Assembly: GCA_016787755.1 (NCBI GenBank)
Contig: JAEUUA010000013.1
Location: forward strand, 372,001-436,000
DNA length: 64,000 nt
Reading direction: 5' to 3'
Origin: Cyclobacteriaceae bacterium
Lineage (GTDB): Bacteria > Bacteroidota > Bacteroidia > Cytophagales > Cyclobacteriaceae
The position numbers and the translations under genes are program-made. The notes below the pieces were generated by a model, which was not told the origin of the DNA, did not search any database, and worked only from the letters and a program-made list of their open reading frames with translations. Positions 61,634 through 64,000 of the stretch are shown here, one piece after another (the first letter of the stretch is position 1; every line of letters starts with the position of its first letter).

Positions 61634-64000
61634 TTATTCATATCTCAATGAACTAACCGGGTTGACTTTTGCCGCCTTAATGGATTGAAACGAAACAGTA
61701 ACCCAGGCAATGACGATAGCCGCTGCTGCACAACCAATAAATAGAAAGGGTGTCAATTCAATCCTATAAACAAAATCCTTCAGCCACCAATTGGCAACAA
61801 ACCAGGCAGCCACCCCTGCGGGCACAATTGCAATGAACACCAGTTGGGTAAATTCCTTTGATAACAATAATATAAGACCTGTTACTGACGCACCCATGGC
61901 TTTGCGCACGCCAATTTCTTTGGTGCGTTGTTCTGTTGTAAATGCTGCCAGAGCAAATAATCCCAAACAAGCAATAAAAATTGCCAACGAAGAGAATACA
62001 ATAAAAATATCGCGCAAGCGCATTTCACTACGAAACAACGTATCGAAATTCTGATCAAGGAATGAGTATTCGAAGGGCTCTCCGGCTGCCATTGTTTTCC
62101 ATTGCAATTCTATGGCCTTAATCACTTCGGTCGGATCACCTTCATAACGAACCATTAAACTTCTAGATACACCCGCCATTCGGATAACCAACGGCCTCAC
62201 TTGATTACGAAGCGTTTCAAAATTAAAATCCCTCACCACACCAACAATGTGCAGCGTCTCAGGAGTTTCGGAATTGAAATCGAGTAGCTCCTCTCCTATC
62301 GGGTTTTGAAATCCATATTCTTTTACGGCTGCCTCATTAAGTACGGCCGCCAAACTATCGGTACCAAATTCGCGTGAAAAGAAACGACCTTCTTTCAATT
62401 CAAACCTCATGACATCTAAATGATCCCAATCCGCATAGTACTTTCCAACCAAGTGATCTATGTCTTTTCCTTTTTCTCTCACAATGGTGGTATTATCCAT
62501 ACCCGGAAATACATTATTTGTATAACTGGTTTTTAAAATTCCGGTTTGTTCTTGCAACGCATTTTTAAACGCGAGCCGATTAGAACCGAGGCGTGCTGTA
62601 CCTGAAATTACAAGCACATTCTGTTTATCCAACCCAAGATTTTTTGATTGCATAAAGCTCAACTGCTGAAAAACAACCACGGTAGCAATAATTAAAAATG
62701 TAGAAACTGCAAACTGAAAAATAACGAGTGAACTTCTAACTCCTTTGCTCTTCATACCGGCTCGCATCTTGCCTTTCAATACCTCTACTGGGCGGAAAGA
62801 TGTAAGGTACAAGGCCGGATAACTTCCAGCTATCAAACCCACCATTAGTATTAAAAGAAATGCAATTCCCATAAAGGTGGGAGTTAACAAAACATCCAAT
62901 GTAAGTTGCTTGCCTGATAATAAATTAAATTGCGGTAAAACCAGAAACGCAATAATCACCGCAAGCAAAATTGCAATGAAACTATAAAGAAAAGATTCAG
63001 ACAAAAATTGCAGAACCATTTGGCCACGCTGCGAGCCTAATGTTTTTCTTAGCCCAACTTCTTTTGCGCGGCCGGCTGAACGCGCTGTAGAAAGATTCAT
63101 AAAATTAATGCAAGCAATCAGCAAAATGAAAATACCTACGCCTGAAAATATATAGGTATACGTAATATTTCCGGGAGGTTCTATATCATCAGGCAAACCA
63201 GCCTTTAAGTGAGTATCGGCAAGTGAATAAATGTAATAACTATAAAGGCCTCCTTGCTTACGAAACTCTTCAAAATTTATTCCTAACCCCGCTTCAAGCT
63301 CTGGGCCAATATGTTTTTCAATAAGTATTTCAAGATTCTTATTTACTTCGGCTACAGATGTAGCCGGATTCTTCTTTATATAAGTTTGCCATGAATTTCC
63401 AGTCCAACCATCGTAATAATCCTTTTCAACAGTAGATAATGAAATTACTCCCGTGTAATGAAAATGTGAATTAGAAGGAACCTCGGCAGCAATCGCAGTT
63501 ACTTTACATGCAATTTTATTATTACCAACTATTAATATTTTTCCAATAGGGTTTTCTTTACCAAAATATTTTGATGCCAGCGCTTCTGTAATTACAATGG
63601 AATTAGGCTCGTTCAATGCCGAGTTCACATCACCCTTTAATAGTTTAAAACTGAAAAATTTATAAAAATTGGAATCGACATAAAATATGTTGTCTTCAAC
63701 AAAAGAAAGTTCTTCATACCGAATCGCTAACCCGCTGCTGCTAAGCCTTAATCGTGAGGCATCTTCTACACCAGGAATTTCCGCCTTCATAGCAGCTGCC
63801 AATGGTAAGCTGGAATTGGAAGTGGTTATCTCCTGCCCTGAAATACGGCCATGCAAGGCCACACGATACATGTTTTGATAGTCCTTATGAAAACTATCAT
63901 AGCTCAATTCATCCTGCACATAAATAAAGATGAGCAAGCAGCAACTCATGCCAATCACCAATCCAATGATGTTAATGGCTGAGAAGAATTTGTACTTGAG
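61634..64000 (-). CDS. MacB/FtsX-type ABC transporter permease (5' end outside window)
   Basis: About 788 codons are present; the reading frame continues through the right edge (L-K-Y-K-F-F-S-A-I-N-I-I-G upstream of the first possible start), so the true start is beyond 64000. The first membrane helix (V-I-G-M-S-C-C-L-L-I-F-I-Y) and a large MacB-like periplasmic domain are followed by three FtsX helices around 285-415. A second periplasmic domain and a second FtsX set follow (A-C-L-G-L-F-A-L-A-A-F-T-T-E-Q-R-T-K-E-I-G-V-R-K-A-M-G-A-S). This full double-FtsX layout is common in Bacteroidota efflux or signalling ABC systems; the ATPase gene is not in view. Confidence 0.92.
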   Translation of the reverse strand, partial: LKYKFFSAINIIGLVIGMSCCLLIFIYVQDELSYDSFHKDYQNMYRVALHGRISGQEITTSNSSLPLAAAMKAEIPGVEDASRLRLSSSGLAIRYEELSFVEDNIFYVDSNFYKFFSFKLLKGDVNSALNEPNSIVITEALASKYFGKENPIGKILIVGNNKIACKVTAIAAEVPSNSHFHYTGVISLSTVEKDYYDGWTGNSWQTYIKKNPATSVAEVNKNLEILIEKHIGPELEAGLGINFEEFRKQGGLYSYYIYSLADTHLKAGLPDDIEPPGNITYTYIFSGVGIFILLIACINFMNLSTARSAGRAKEVGLRKTLGSQRGQMVLQFLSESFLYSFIAILLAVIIAFLVLPQFNLLSGKQLTLDVLLTPTFMGIAFLLILMVGLIAGSYPALYLTSFRPVEVLKGKMRAGMKSKGVRSSLVIFQFAVSTFLIIATVVVFQQLSFMQSKNLGLDKQNVLVISGTARLGSNRLAFKNALQEQTGILKTSYTNNVFPGMDNTTIVREKGKDIDHLVGKYYADWDHLDVMRFELKEGRFFSREFGTDSLAAVLNEAAVKEYGFQNPIGEELLDFNSETPETLHIVGVVRDFNFETLRNQVRPLVIRMAGVSRSLMVRYEGDPTEVIKAIELQWKTMAAGEPFEYSFLDQNFDTLFRSEMRLRDIFIVFSSLAIFIACLGLFALAAFTTEQRTKEIGVRKAMGASVTGLILLLSKEFTQLVFIAIVPAGVAAWFVANWWLKDFVYRIELTPFLFIGCAAAAIVIAWVTVSFQSIKAAKVNPVSSLRYE

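Overview
The window is a stretch of chromosome from a member of the Bacteroidota, most likely Cytophagia/Cytophagales. The pointers are: a SusC/SusD pair with an ECF sigma factor and FecR anti-sigma factor; a protein with a gliding-motility (type IX secretion) C-terminal domain; many small lipoproteins; promoter elements of the TAnnTTTG type; weak or absent Shine-Dalgarno sequences; and core genes (purL, ppc, prs, metG, the rpmF-fabH-efp-accB-accC block). I see no phage, insertion sequence, CRISPR array or integron. The only RNA gene recognised is one tRNA-Gln. The species cannot be named from sequence alone.

Layout. 1-2.3 kb: an efflux operon (TetR regulator, TolC-like channel, start of a membrane-fusion lipoprotein). 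2.4-3.3 kb: an ECF sigma factor and a small metal-motif membrane protein. 3.5-6.4 kb: CorA, a secreted NTF2-like protein and a BASS-family transporter. 6.5-18.4 kb: a catabolic locus read leftwards: ECF sigma, FecR, SusC with an STN signalling domain, SusD, then two successive pairs of RraA-fold aldolase-like protein plus Tat-exported enolase-superfamily dehydratase. 18.5-19.6 kb: a divergent lipoprotein with SprB-like repeats and a c-type heme motif, and a 33-residue basic protein. 19.7-30.3 kb: purL, a lipoprotein with a TonB C-terminal domain, ppc, a DUF4136 lipoprotein, tRNA-Gln, prs, rplY and pth. 30.3-32.6 kb: a sulfur-handling operon (SQR-like flavoprotein, DsrC/TusE, DsrE) behind a perfect 24-bp palindrome. 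32.7-35.3 kb: a DUF1080 protein, an outer-membrane barrel and two tandem paralogous small membrane proteins. 35.3-42.5 kb: metG, a periplasmic-TPR histidine kinase, a divergent array of three genes for an identical mature lipopeptide plus a fourth secreted peptide, and sppA. 42.6-51.5 kb: folK, fabD, a DCC-family protein, the gliding-type surface protein, a PlsB-like acyltransferase overlapping gpsA, a HIT protein and greA. 51.6-64 kb: a pentapeptide-repeat protein, mgtE-rsmA, pdxA, a TerB-like protein, yceD-rpmF, fabH, efp-accB-accC, a YkgJ-type cysteine-cluster protein and a 5'-truncated MacB/FtsX-type permease.

How the parts may work together. The 6.5-18.4 kb locus reads as an extracytoplasmic acid-sugar pathway: SusCD brings the ligand across the outer membrane and signals through FecR to the sigma factor, exported dehydratases and aldolase-like proteins act in the periplasm, and the nearby BASS transporter could take up the keto-acid product. 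This is inference; a terminator separates the transporter from the enzymes. The second candidate for something undescribed is the lipopeptide array, whose three copies differ only by synonymous changes in the mature part and which faces a histidine kinase with a periplasmic TPR sensor. Smaller points of interest are an EF-P with asparagine at the normally modified lysine, and the palindrome in front of the sulfur operon.
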